This document shows, piece after piece, positions 1-5,629 of a DNA stretch of 9,577 nt. This DNA is from Methanoculleus sp. UBA208. Lineage in GTDB: Archaea; Halobacteriota; Methanomicrobia; Methanomicrobiales; Methanoculleaceae. Under the pieces are notes generated by a model. It did no database searches, was not told the DNA's origin, and was given only the letters and a program-made list of their open reading frames with translations. The position numbers and the translations under genes were made by a program. The DNA lies in the NCBI RefSeq assembly GCF_002498065.1, contig NZ_DAFZ01000034.1, positions 10,288 through 19,864 of the forward strand, written 5' to 3'. Positions within the stretch are counted from its first letter, which is position 1, and the number at the start of each line of letters is the position of its first letter.

Positions 1-833
1 TCATAGTCTACCTGATCTTCCTAGGCGTCCTTTCCGCCCTGGGATTCCCCTTTGAGTTCCTCCTGCTGGTGGCCGCCGGGATGGCGTTCCTCCAGTTCTT
101 CTTCTCCGATAAGCTGGTGCTCTGGAGCACCAGCACCCGGATCGTCGAAGAGGACGAGTACCCGGAGTTGCACCGGATGATCGAGAGCCTCGCCACGAGA
201 GCGGGCCTCCCGAAACCGAGGGTAGGGATCATGACCTCCCCGGTTCCGAACGCGTTCGCGACCGGGCGCAGCCCGAAGAACGCCGTCGTGGCGGTCACCG
301 ACTCGATCATGCGGACGCTCAACCGCGAGGAACTCGAAGCGGTGCTCGCCCACGAGATGTCGCACGTGAAGAACCGGGATATGCTGACCCTGACGATGGC
401 GAGTTTCATATCGATGCTCGCCTTCCTGATCATGCGCAACTGGTTTTTCATGGCTCTCTTCGGCGGCGGCGGCGGCAACCGCGACAGCAACATGGGCGCG
501 CTGATCCTGGTCTACATCGTCTCGATCCTCGTCTGGGTCCTGAGCACCCTGCTCACCCGTGCGCTCTCCCGCTACCGGGAGTTCGCCGCGGACCGGGGCA
601 GCGCCGAACTGACGGAGAACCCGCGGGCGCTGATATCGGCGCTCCAGAAGATCAGCGGGCGGATGGACTACGTCCCCGCAGAGAAGAAGCAGGAAGTGGA
701 GGGCGCAAACGCGTTCTTCATCATCCCGGCGCTCTCGGGCAACACCCTGATGGAGCTCTTCTCCACGCACCCGCCGCTGGAGAAGCGGGTGGCCGCCCTC
801 GAGGAGCTGCAGGCGCAGCGGCGCGGGTATTAA
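1..833 (+). CDS. htpX: HtpX-type membrane zinc metalloprotease, 5' end outside window
   Basis: This is an M48-family integral-membrane protease that degrades misfolded membrane proteins. The reading frame is open from base 3 to the TAA at 831-833, so the N-terminus, probably about 20 residues, lies upstream. The GTG at 69 is only an internal codon: the 22 residues before it are hydrophobic and belong to the first transmembrane hairpin. The zinc motif HEMSH lies at bases 351-365, and the third ligand is the Glu in the RYREFAADR segment about 75 residues later. Two hydrophobic stretches between them (around bases 400-450 and 495-550) fit the second transmembrane pair, with a Gly-rich linker between. 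The C-terminus carries the usual THPPLEKR motif. Family proteins are about 280-300 residues and 276 are visible. The family assignment is secure; stress regulation cannot be judged without the promoter. Confidence 0.95.
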   Translation, partial: IVYLIFLGVLSALGFPFEFLLLVAAGMAFLQFFFSDKLVLWSTSTRIVEEDEYPELHRMIESLATRAGLPKPRVGIMTSPVPNAFATGRSPKNAVVAVTDSIMRTLNREELEAVLAHEMSHVKNRDMLTLTMASFISMLAFLIMRNWFFMALFGGGGGNRDSNMGALILVYIVSILVWVLSTLLTRALSRYREFAADRGSAELTENPRALISALQKISGRMDYVPAEKKQEVEGANAFFIIPALSGNTLMELFSTHPPLEKRVAALEELQAQRRGY

Positions 834-860
834 ACCCGCCCCGGCTCCTCGCCCACCCAA

Positions 861-869
861 TATTTAATA
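861..869 (+). promoter_or_regulatory. TATA box of the tandem tRNA transcript
   Basis: The AT-rich tatttaata lies in an otherwise GC-rich spacer about 38-46 bases before the first tRNA base. An archaeal start about 25 bases downstream would leave a short 5' leader for RNase P to remove. The sequence context is clear; the exact start site is inferred. Confidence 0.6.
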
Positions 870-906
870 TTCAGCGCGGTCTATCTATGTAGGCAGATCG
901 TGCGTT

Positions 907-977
907 GCATCGATGGTCTAGTGGTATGACTTTGGCCTTCCAAGCCAATAGCCCGGGTTCAATTCCCGGTCGATGCA
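907..977 (+). tRNA. tRNA-Gly (anticodon TCC)
   Basis: A full cloverleaf can be folded by eye. The acceptor stem GCATCGA pairs with TCGATGC, the D-stem is GTC/GAC, the anticodon stem TTGGC/GCCAA encloses the loop CTTCCAA, and the T-arm CCGGG/CCCGG encloses TTCAATT. The anticodon TCC reads GGA and other glycine codons. The discriminator base is A977, and the CCA end is not encoded, so it must be added after transcription. No intron is seen. The next tRNA begins two bases later, so both are very probably cut from one precursor. Confidence 0.95.
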
Positions 978-979
978 TG

Positions 980-1053
980 GGGCTCGTGGTCTAGCTGGTT
1001 ATGACGTCGCCTTCACACGGCGAAGATCTCGTGTTCGAATCACGACGAGCCCA
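980..1053 (+). tRNA. tRNA-Val (anticodon CAC)
   Basis: The acceptor stem GGGCTCG pairs with CGAGCCC, the anticodon stem TCGCC/GGCGA holds the loop TTCACAC, and the T-arm TCGTG/CACGA holds TTCGAAT. The anticodon CAC reads the GTG valine codon. The discriminator is A1053 and no CCA is encoded. Only two bases separate it from tRNA-Gly, and no promoter fits between them, so it is co-transcribed. It is the last gene before an accessory stretch. No second copy of its 3' end was found in this window, so there is no evidence that an element is integrated here. Confidence 0.95.
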
Positions 1054-1056
1054 TGA

Positions 1057-1070
1057 TTCTTCCTTCTTTT
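1057..1070 (+). terminator. Pyrimidine/T-rich terminator after the tRNA pair
   Basis: A T-rich run ending in four Ts starts four bases after tRNA-Val. Archaeal RNA polymerase stops at T tracts without needing a hairpin, so this fits the end of the tRNA transcript. The call rests on composition and position only. Confidence 0.45.
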
Positions 1071-1367
1071 GAGATATAAGAACCAGATTATGGGGCGTTA
1101 CCATTCGGAGTTCGGAAATTGCTTTATCGAGCAATCGGGAAGCGTTAACGCCGATTTCCTTCAGATGCCGTGATTCTCGGGATCAATCGATAAATTCAGT
1201 CGCGGCCTAACTCTGTGGATTTTGCTTTTTTTCTTCTTTTCTCTGTTTCCATGTTTCTTTTCTCCTGTGCGCACACTTTCGGGTTGCCTAACTCTCTGTT
1301 TAGGTTGTCTTAAGGATGAGGTGTCAAGGGGGGGCGGCTGAAAAAGAGGGGGTTGTTTGACACCCGC

Positions 1368-1391
1368 TTTTTAAGTGGCTATAATTGCCAC
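1368..1391 (+). promoter_or_regulatory. Promoter and palindromic operator of the toxin-antitoxin operon
   Basis: Two TATA candidates lie before the ATG at 1402. The tttttaa at about 1368-1374 is about 30 bases upstream, the better distance for a leaderless or nearly leaderless transcript. The tataatt at 1380-1386 is only about 19 bases upstream. The second is the exact spacer of a perfect inverted repeat, GTGGC (1375-1379) and GCCAC (1387-1391). Ribbon-helix-helix antitoxins usually bind such palindromes over their own promoter, so this is a natural autoregulation site. A site just upstream, 1320-1364, carries a second inverted repeat. Confidence 0.45.
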
Positions 1392-1401
1392 CTATTGACT
1401 T

Positions 1402-1560
1402 ATGAAGCACATAAACGCGAAGGGGGAGGTTTTTCAGCAGACTTCCGTTCGTATCCGTGAGAACGTCTACCTCCTTGCAATGGATGAGAAGATCCCCATG
1501 TCGGAAGCTGCTGAACAGGGCGTGATCGCCGCACTGCGTGCGCGGGGCGTCGAGGTCTGA
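1402..1560 (+). CDS. Small ribbon-helix-helix-like antitoxin (52 aa)
   Basis: This short gene runs from ATG 1402 to TGA 1558-1560. The protein has a beta-strand-like segment with alternating residues (QTSVRIREN, about residues 13-21), then a first helix (VYLLAMDEK), a turn (IPMS), and a second helix (EAAEQGVIAALRARG, about 35-49). That strand-helix-helix order and the small size are typical of ribbon-helix-helix (CopG/MetJ-type) antitoxins, which dimerise, bind operator DNA through the strand and mask a toxin with the C-terminal part. A purine-rich stretch follows the start rather than preceding it, which suits a leaderless message. It sits 9 bases before a RelE/ParE-like toxin on the same strand, the usual antitoxin-first order. 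It could instead be another small DNA-binding protein, but its neighbour makes antitoxin the best reading. Confidence 0.68.
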   Translation: MKHINAKGEVFQQTSVRIRENVYLLAMDEKIPMSEAAEQGVIAALRARGVEV

Positions 1561-1569
1561 GGGAGGCGC

Positions 1570-1884
1570 ATGACGAAATACGAGATCGTATTTACTGATA
1601 CGGCAGAGAAACACCTTCAGGCAATCAAGCGCGGAAATAACGAGTATGTCAAAAAAATCATCGATAAAATAAAATTCTGCCTGGGTGAACACCTGTTCAC
1701 TTCGATTAAACAGTGCAATAAGAAGAAACTGAAAGGGAAGGAGAACACTCACTGGCTACATATTCAGAGGAAATACACGGTGTTTTATAAGGTGGTGAAA
1801 ACAGAGCAAAAAACGTCTGTGGAAATCCATGAGGTCATGGGTTTCGAGGCGGCGCACAAGAAGTACCCGCACATCGATTTATAA
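1570..1884 (+). CDS. RelE/ParE-superfamily toxin (104 aa)
   Basis: The protein fits the RelE/ParE fold: a first strand (KYEIVFTDTAEKHL), a helix carrying Lys/Arg residues (about 12-38), a variable basic segment (NKKKLKGKEN, 50-59), then strands WLHIQRKYTVFYKVV (62-76) and SVEIHEVMGF (83-92), with a short C-terminal tail. RelE-type members cleave mRNA in the ribosome, ParE-type members poison gyrase. The basic patch and the Arg67/Lys68, Tyr69 and His87 positions could serve an RNase, but no catalytic set is certain. A good ribosome-binding site (gggaggcgc) sits in the 9-base gap after the antitoxin, so the two are translated from one message. The gene is richer in A/T than its antitoxin. Its last six bases overlap the convergent ORF on the other strand. 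Confidence 0.72.
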   Translation: MTKYEIVFTDTAEKHLQAIKRGNNEYVKKIIDKIKFCLGEHLFTSIKQCNKKKLKGKENTHWLHIQRKYTVFYKVVKTEQKTSVEIHEVMGFEAAHKKYPHIDL

Positions 1885-2055
1885 TCGCAGCCTCTTTTCC
1901 ACCTCGGCCAAGGTATATTTCCGACCCTTACCCCATTTCTCCATGTCTGCATCCAGTCTATCGACACTGGCCTGGATTTCAGCCTGGGTAAGGGTTCTTT
2001 TAGGCGCGGTCTTCGGGGTTGCCTTCTTCTGCTCGACTACCGTCTTCGTCGGCAT
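1879..2055 (-). CDS. Small basic hypothetical protein (58 aa), convergent with the toxin
   Basis: The frame extends further upstream, but the ATG at 2055 is the likely start: a TATA-like atata lies 27-31 bases before it on the minus strand, a spacing that suits a leaderless transcript. The protein has a Lys/Thr/Pro-rich N-terminal tail (residues 3-24) and then a likely helical part, AEIQASVDRLDADMEKW, followed by GKGRKYTLAEVEKRLRL. The ending (a turn, then 'YT-EEV-RL') resembles the C-terminal anchor seen in some antitoxins of RelE-like systems, but I do not recognise the family. It ends tail to tail with the toxin, with a six-base overlap, so antisense transcription could reach the toxin message. 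Function unknown. Confidence 0.45.
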   Translation of the reverse strand: MPTKTVVEQKKATPKTAPKRTLTQAEIQASVDRLDADMEKWGKGRKYTLAEVEKRLRL

Positions 2056-2081
2056 GCATGATGATGTCTGTATCTGGAATG

Positions 2082-2086
2082 ATATA
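2082..2086 (-). promoter_or_regulatory. TATA-like element for the 58-aa minus-strand gene
   Basis: On the minus strand the sequence reads ctatatc, centred 29 bases before the ATG at 2055. That fits a transcript starting at or next to the start codon. No Shine-Dalgarno sequence precedes that ATG, which agrees with leaderless translation. Confidence 0.35.
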
Positions 2087-2102
2087 GTTTTGGGGATCAC
2101 TT

Positions 2103-2330
2103 TCACACCGGGACCGCGGCCACTACCTCTTCCACACACTCCGCCGGGATGCCATAGAGGGCTGAAGTCTCCTCGACGATCTGCCGGCGGGGGATACCGT
2201 CGCGGAGCATGGCGGCAACGGTGCGCTTGAGATCATGGACGATATACAAGAGAGCCCAATGCCCGACCAGAACCACCACCCCACCCTCCCCGAACCCCCA
2301 AACACCCAATTGACTCTCCCGAAAAATCAA
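2103..2330 (-). pseudogene. Possible remnant of a PqqD-like small protein
   Basis: The open frame begins at a TTG and has a low-complexity, Gly/Val-rich first 30 residues that do not look like a folded protein. The last 45 residues, HDLKRTVAAMLRDGIP followed by RRQIVEETSALYGIPAE and a final helix CVEEVVAAV, look like real coding sequence. Their spacing matches the C-terminal winged-helix part of PqqD-like peptide-chaperone proteins ('hh-G-(S/T)-x-x-x-I-V-x-x-h-x-x-x-Y-G-h-x-x-x-x-h'). A complete PqqD-like protein is about 90 residues with a conserved N-terminal half that is missing here. The likely reading is a decayed 3' fragment, although a short intact helical protein starting at an internal TTG is possible. 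No radical SAM gene is nearby. Confidence 0.28.
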
Positions 2331-2391
2331 GAACTTCCCATAAACATTTCACAACCCCTTTCACGCTGCCGCGAGAATTTTGTACCAAGAC

Positions 2392-3030
2392 ATGAACAAC
2401 AGAACGACACCCTACACGGACCGGGAGATCATCTACAGGTGGGCAATCGCAGAGTTGAGTCCCGGCATCTCCCGCATCCTCTCCGCGAAGGGACTGATGC
2501 GGCCGGACGCGGACAGTTGCATCGGCTTCTTTTACGTCGACCACGAAGAGGGCATCACCTTCCGCATCCACTCCCTGTGCCGGACCGGGGCGGGAAAGCC
2601 GCCGGAAATCGTCGTAAACTTCGAGAACCACGGCGAAGGCCTCATACTCTCCTCCGATGAAGTCGAGGCGTATACGCTCCTGTCGAACGACGAAGCGAAC
2701 CGTCTCTCGCTGCTCGAAGAACAGCGATGGCGGATCTACTACGAACCGGGAGCGCTCCAGGCAGTAAGAAAGAGGGTTGACCTCGACAGGTTCAGGGCAC
2801 CGGGGTGCTTCGACGACGTATCGGTGATCCTTTACTCAAAAAACCACCAAACAATCCCCGAAGGAGTCTGGGTCCGCCTGGAAGGTCAGTCGGACGACGG
2901 CGCGTCATTGCGGGGGACGCTCCTGAACGAACCCTACTCGGACTTCGGCGTGCACGAAGGGGAGATGGTCACGGTACGCTTTGCCGAGGATGAAGAAGGG
3001 CGGTTCCTGGTTGCAGAAACAGGATCGTAA
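2392..3030 (+). CDS. Uncharacterised protein with DUF2314-like C-terminal domain (212 aa)
   Basis: The ATG at 2392 is preferred over the in-frame TTG at 2380. No strong Shine-Dalgarno is visible before either. Residues from about 155 to 200 run IPEGVWVRLEG, then SLRGTLLNEPYSDFGV and HEGEMVTVRF. That order (aromatic plus 'V-V', a 'G-L-N-P' turn, an acidic-Gly turn, then 'V-V') resembles the DUF2314 domain, a small beta-rich domain of unknown function found beside other modules. The first 150 residues are soluble, rich in charged residues and not recognised; they include a central segment with Phe-Tyr-Val and a 'EEQRWRIYYEPGA' stretch. No signal peptide or membrane segment is present. It ends 12 bases from the convergent kinase gene. 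The domain link is from memory of the motif, so treat the function as unknown. Confidence 0.8.
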   Translation: MNNRTTPYTDREIIYRWAIAELSPGISRILSAKGLMRPDADSCIGFFYVDHEEGITFRIHSLCRTGAGKPPEIVVNFENHGEGLILSSDEVEAYTLLSNDEANRLSLLEEQRWRIYYEPGALQAVRKRVDLDRFRAPGCFDDVSVILYSKNHQTIPEGVWVRLEGQSDDGASLRGTLLNEPYSDFGVHEGEMVTVRFAEDEEGRFLVAETGS

Positions 3031-3042
3031 CCCCCGGACACC

Positions 3043-3543
3043 TCACAACGCTTCGATCACGTTCCCGACCACGGACTCGAGATCCCCGCCCGAACACGCG
3101 ACGGTGAGATCGGCATACTTCTCATAAAGCGGGACGCGCTCGTCGTACATCCCGCGGAGACTCTGGCCCGGAAGGAGGACTATTCCCCGGGTCGTGATGT
3201 TCTTGAGCCTCTTCTCCATCTCTTCGTACGAGATCTCCAGGTACACGACCACCCCTTCCGACTTCAGGTGCGCCATCGCATCGGGGCTGCAGACCACGCT
3301 GCCGCCCGTCGCGATCACCGCACGGTCGGGGTGAAGGGAGAGGATCGCCTCTTCCTCGATCCGCTTGAACGCATCGGGCCCGTCCGTATCAAGGATCTCC
3401 TGCAGCATCTTCCCTGCCCGTTCCTGTATCAGGATATCCGTATCGATGAACTGCATGCCGAGGGTTTTTGCAAGAATGACGCCCACGGTGCTCTTCCCCG
3501 CACCGGGCATGCCGATGAGGATGATGTTTTTGCGGTGATGCAT
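3043..3543 (-). CDS. Shikimate-kinase-like P-loop kinase (166 aa)
   Basis: The length and fold match the bacterial AroK-type family (about 165-175 residues). The Walker A motif GMPGAGKST is at residues 11-19. IDTD (33-36) supplies the Mg/substrate aspartates, Arg119 sits in the lid and Arg136 in DERVPLY. Compared with the Mycobacterium tuberculosis enzyme, two shikimate-contact positions differ. The Arg of 'FRRIEE' is Lys60 here (FKRIEE), and the third Gly of the GGG loop is Ser82 (TGGSVV). Most archaea phosphorylate shikimate with an unrelated GHMP-family kinase, so this may be a transferred or repurposed paralogue acting on another small alcohol. A purine-rich gggaga lies six bases before the ATG at 3543. 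It is a single-gene unit, convergent with its right-hand neighbour on this strand's downstream side. Kinase family secure; shikimate as substrate unproven. Confidence 0.85.
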   Translation of the reverse strand: MHHRKNIILIGMPGAGKSTVGVILAKTLGMQFIDTDILIQERAGKMLQEILDTDGPDAFKRIEEEAILSLHPDRAVIATGGSVVCSPDAMAHLKSEGVVVYLEISYEEMEKRLKNITTRGIVLLPGQSLRGMYDERVPLYEKYADLTVACSGGDLESVVGNVIEAL

Positions 3544-3694
3544 ACTGCTCTCCCGGAACCCTCTGTTGAGATCCAGGTGGGGTTTCGGGAGATATGAAGG
3601 TTGTTTGACAGAAGGTGCAATCGCCTGGAGTTACCCCGGCCACGCTCATAGCCCGGAACAGTGTCAGGCGGCATCACGACCTGCGAGGCAGAAG

Positions 3695-3703
3695 ATATTT
3701 TAT
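3695..3703 (+). promoter_or_regulatory. TATA box of the small membrane protein gene
   Basis: The element atattttat begins 39 bases before the ATG at 3734. A start about 25 bases after its centre would leave a leader of about ten bases without a Shine-Dalgarno sequence. Confidence 0.5.
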
Positions 3704-3733
3704 CCGGTATCGAAGATCGGCGTTCGATCAAAC

Positions 3734-3964
3734 ATGAACGTGAAAGAAGTGGTTGGAGCACTTATCGGCGTATTTGTAGCCTTTCTCGGCCTGTTATGGT
3801 TTCTGCAAGGCACGGGAGTTCTTCGGATGCGCCCGATATTATGCATCGCAAACTGCGAGGAGGTTGTCGGGCCATCCCCGTTCTGGGCGGTAGCGGGAGC
3901 GATTGTTTTCATCATCGGGGCCATTGTCGCCATCGTCAGCGTGAGACGCGGCAGAATAGCCTGA
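3734..3964 (+). CDS. Small two-helix membrane protein (76 aa)
   Basis: The start at ATG 3734 is chosen because an archaeal TATA box lies just upstream and the protein begins with MNVKEVVGAL; the open frame back to 3566 contains non-protein-like sequence. There are two hydrophobic helices, about residues 5-25 (VVGALIGVFVAFLGLLWFL) and about 50-70 (FWAVAGAIVFIIGAIVAIV), joined by a loop with two cysteines (Cys37, Cys41). A basic C-terminus RRGR suggests that both ends are cytoplasmic and the cysteine loop outside. It resembles the common small 'Gly-rich two-TM' membrane proteins of bacteria and archaea, whose function is unknown. It is convergent with the CDF gene, which ends 64 bases downstream. 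Confidence 0.7.
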   Translation: MNVKEVVGALIGVFVAFLGLLWFLQGTGVLRMRPILCIANCEEVVGPSPFWAVAGAIVFIIGAIVAIVSVRRGRIA

Positions 3965-4028
3965 TACGCAAGCGGATCATGTTTATGGCCGGTTCGAGGC
4001 ATCTCATCCGGGTCTATAAACGAAGAGA

Positions 4029-5279
4029 TCACCGGAGCGAAGCGCCGCCCTCCTCCCCATGACGCCCGACCAGATCGTCGATCACTTCCGCAAGCGTTGC
4101 CGCAGGGGTCATCCTCATCTCGACCCCCGCCGCCTCAAGCGCGTAGCCGGCCGCTCTTCCCGCGAGCGAGTGATGCAGCAAGACAACATCGATCTTTTGC
4201 GCGAGCAGCATCTCCGCCGCCTGCCCGCCCTTCCGCTTCTCCACGTCCTTGAAAGGGTTGGCGACGATATCCTGCCGTTCGATGCTATTCTTCTCAACGT
4301 CATAGTCGAGGATCGCGAAATACGGCGCTTCACCGAAGTGAGCGCTGATCAAGCCCTCCCGATCCTGCAGCGGCACCGCATACCGTAAGTGCGTCTTCTT
4401 TTTGGGTTCATAGTGGATGAGGACCCGCTCGACGTTCGGCACCTGACGCCGTATATCCTGCTCGATGCGCTCGCTCGCCCGATGCGCCTTCTCAAAATCC
4501 GACTCCGCCATCTCGACCATCGCCTCCACGAAGATGTAGCGCCCGGAGTTGCGGCCCGTGATCCTCTTGATGCTGCTCACCATCGGGTCTGAGAGGATGA
4601 TGGTGTGGATCTCGTTGAGCGTATCGTAATCGACCGAGGCGTCCAGGAGGGTCCGCATGCTGTCTTTTAAGATCCCCCAGCCCGCCCGGACGATGAAGAC
4701 GGCGACGATGACGGCTGCGATCCGGTCCAGGGGTATGCCGAAGAACTGCCCGAGGAGCGCGAAGAACACGATCGAGGAGGAGAGAACATCCGCCCGGTGC
4801 TGCTGCCCGTCCGCGATCAGGCTGGGGGAGTTGTACTTCTGCCCCACGTTCACCTCGTAGGTGCCGAGGATGTAGGGCACGGGGATGAAGGCGGCGACGG
4901 CGAGGAGGACCCACCCGCTGTAGGGCATGGCGACGGCATCGCCCGTCACCGCCTCCGCCGCAATCTCAAAGGCAGTGAAGAAGATGAGGAGAGCAATCGC
5001 CACCGAGACGACGTTCTCAACCTTGTAGAGCCCGTACGGAAAATCCCGGCGCTTGCGTGAGGAGAGAAGCACCCCGGCAATCAGCGCAATCGAGGCGACT
5101 ACGTCCACGAACGAGTGGATGCCGTCCGCACGGAGGGCCAGACTACCGGAATAGACCGAGAGTCCCAGCTTTGCGACGATCAGCCCGGCGTTGACGGCAA
5201 GGGAGAGAAGGGCGACACGCAGGATGACGGAGTCCGGCGTCCGGTAAGATCCCGCCGCCTCCTGCACCTCTTCCTGCAT
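4029..5279 (-). CDS. Cation diffusion facilitator fused to a NifX/NifB-like domain (416 aa)
   Basis: Residues about 18-212 form a six-helix cation diffusion facilitator, a proton-driven metal exporter of the cytoplasmic membrane. Helix 2 carries ADGIHSFVDV, with His55 and Asp59 as one half of the metal site. Helix 5 carries ADGQQHRADV: Asp164 is kept, but the position four residues before it, usually His or Asp, is Gln160, and a His sits at 161. Residues about 213-292 are the cytoplasmic ferredoxin-like domain, ending VPNVERVLIHYEP. Residues about 298-402 match the dinitrogenase iron-molybdenum cofactor family (NifX/NifB C-terminus): RYAVPLQD, ISAHFGEAPYFAI, NPFKDVEKRKGGQAAEMLL, and the VVLLHHSLAGRAAGYAL helix. 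A known family of transporter-NifX fusions exists; here the extra domain could sense or scavenge an iron or molybdenum species. It is a single-gene unit on the minus strand. Confidence 0.9.
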   Translation of the reverse strand: MQEEVQEAAGSYRTPDSVILRVALLSLAVNAGLIVAKLGLSVYSGSLALRADGIHSFVDVVASIALIAGVLLSSRKRRDFPYGLYKVENVVSVAIALLIFFTAFEIAAEAVTGDAVAMPYSGWVLLAVAAFIPVPYILGTYEVNVGQKYNSPSLIADGQQHRADVLSSSIVFFALLGQFFGIPLDRIAAVIVAVFIVRAGWGILKDSMRTLLDASVDYDTLNEIHTIILSDPMVSSIKRITGRNSGRYIFVEAMVEMAESDFEKAHRASERIEQDIRRQVPNVERVLIHYEPKKKTHLRYAVPLQDREGLISAHFGEAPYFAILDYDVEKNSIERQDIVANPFKDVEKRKGGQAAEMLLAQKIDVVLLHHSLAGRAAGYALEAAGVEMRMTPAATLAEVIDDLVGRHGEEGGASLR

Positions 5280-5629
5280 ACCGGATCGCCCCTTAATGCA
5301 TTCCTTGGTGTGACGCTTCTATTAACCTAACCATTATGCCCTATTTGATGGGAAAGAGGGCACAGCAGCATCACGGCAGCCCCTCATGGCGGAGGATACG
5401 GATGGTACGGCTCTACATGCGTAGGTAACACGGGGTCTCAATGGCATCTTCGGGCAACGTAAGATGAACGGCCTCCTGATTCGTTTGAATTGCTTTTCTT
5501 TTTTACTCTTGTCTCCTCATGCATTTCTACCGTGGCCACGCCTGGCGGATTGTATCCACACCACAGATATGTCTTGTCCATCTTCGCAAAAATATATTAA
5601 TAATATCGAAGCCAGTCCGAACGATTTGT
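5280..5629. other. Divergent intergenic region between CDF and DUF2769 genes
   Basis: This 350-base gap separates two divergent genes. On the left, an AT-rich stretch (about 5320-5345) on the minus strand is a candidate promoter for the CDF gene, with aaggggc about a dozen bases before its ATG as a weak ribosome-binding site. The middle (5350-5490) has no coding frame longer than a few residues and no RNA gene that I can fold. A T tract lies at 5493-5504 on the plus strand, with no upstream plus-strand gene to end. On the right is the TATA box at 5592-5600. I see no repeats or operators of note. Confidence 0.5.
5592..5600 (+). promoter_or_regulatory. TATA box of the DUF2769 gene
   Basis: The element atatattaa begins 38 bases before the ATG at 5630, placing the likely transcript start about ten bases before the codon. 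No Shine-Dalgarno sequence lies in between, which supports the short leader and this start codon. Confidence 0.6.

Larger units (their letters stand above)
1054..1401. other. Gene-free stretch with inverted repeats and a pyrimidine tract
   Basis: No convincing coding frame exists here. The stretch has an AT-rich atataa at 1074-1079. GGCGTTA (1094-1100) pairs with TAACGCC (1146-1152), with nested GGAAAT (1114-1119)/ATTTCC (1154-1159) and ATTGC (1118-1122)/GCAAT (1131-1135) as alternative pairings. A T/C-rich run covers about 1220-1265. A 10-base direct repeat GCCTAACTCT sits at 1205-1214 and 1286-1295. GGTGTCAA (1320-1327) pairs with TTGACACC (1357-1364). The left part could be a small structured RNA ending at the pyrimidine run. 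The right part is more likely regulatory DNA for the downstream toxin-antitoxin operon. Neither role is proven. Confidence 0.4.

Noticed and set aside
21..860. 279-aa minus-strand open frame
   Set aside because: It is the antisense shadow of HtpX, whose zinc motif is on the plus strand.
1046..1053. tRNA-Val 3' end as an integration (att) site for the accessory stretch
   Set aside because: No second copy of the 3' end or integrase gene was found in the window.
5519..5629. Upstream extension of the DUF2769 gene to 5519
   Set aside because: The added residues are non-conserved looking, and the TATA box lies inside the extension, so transcription starts after it.
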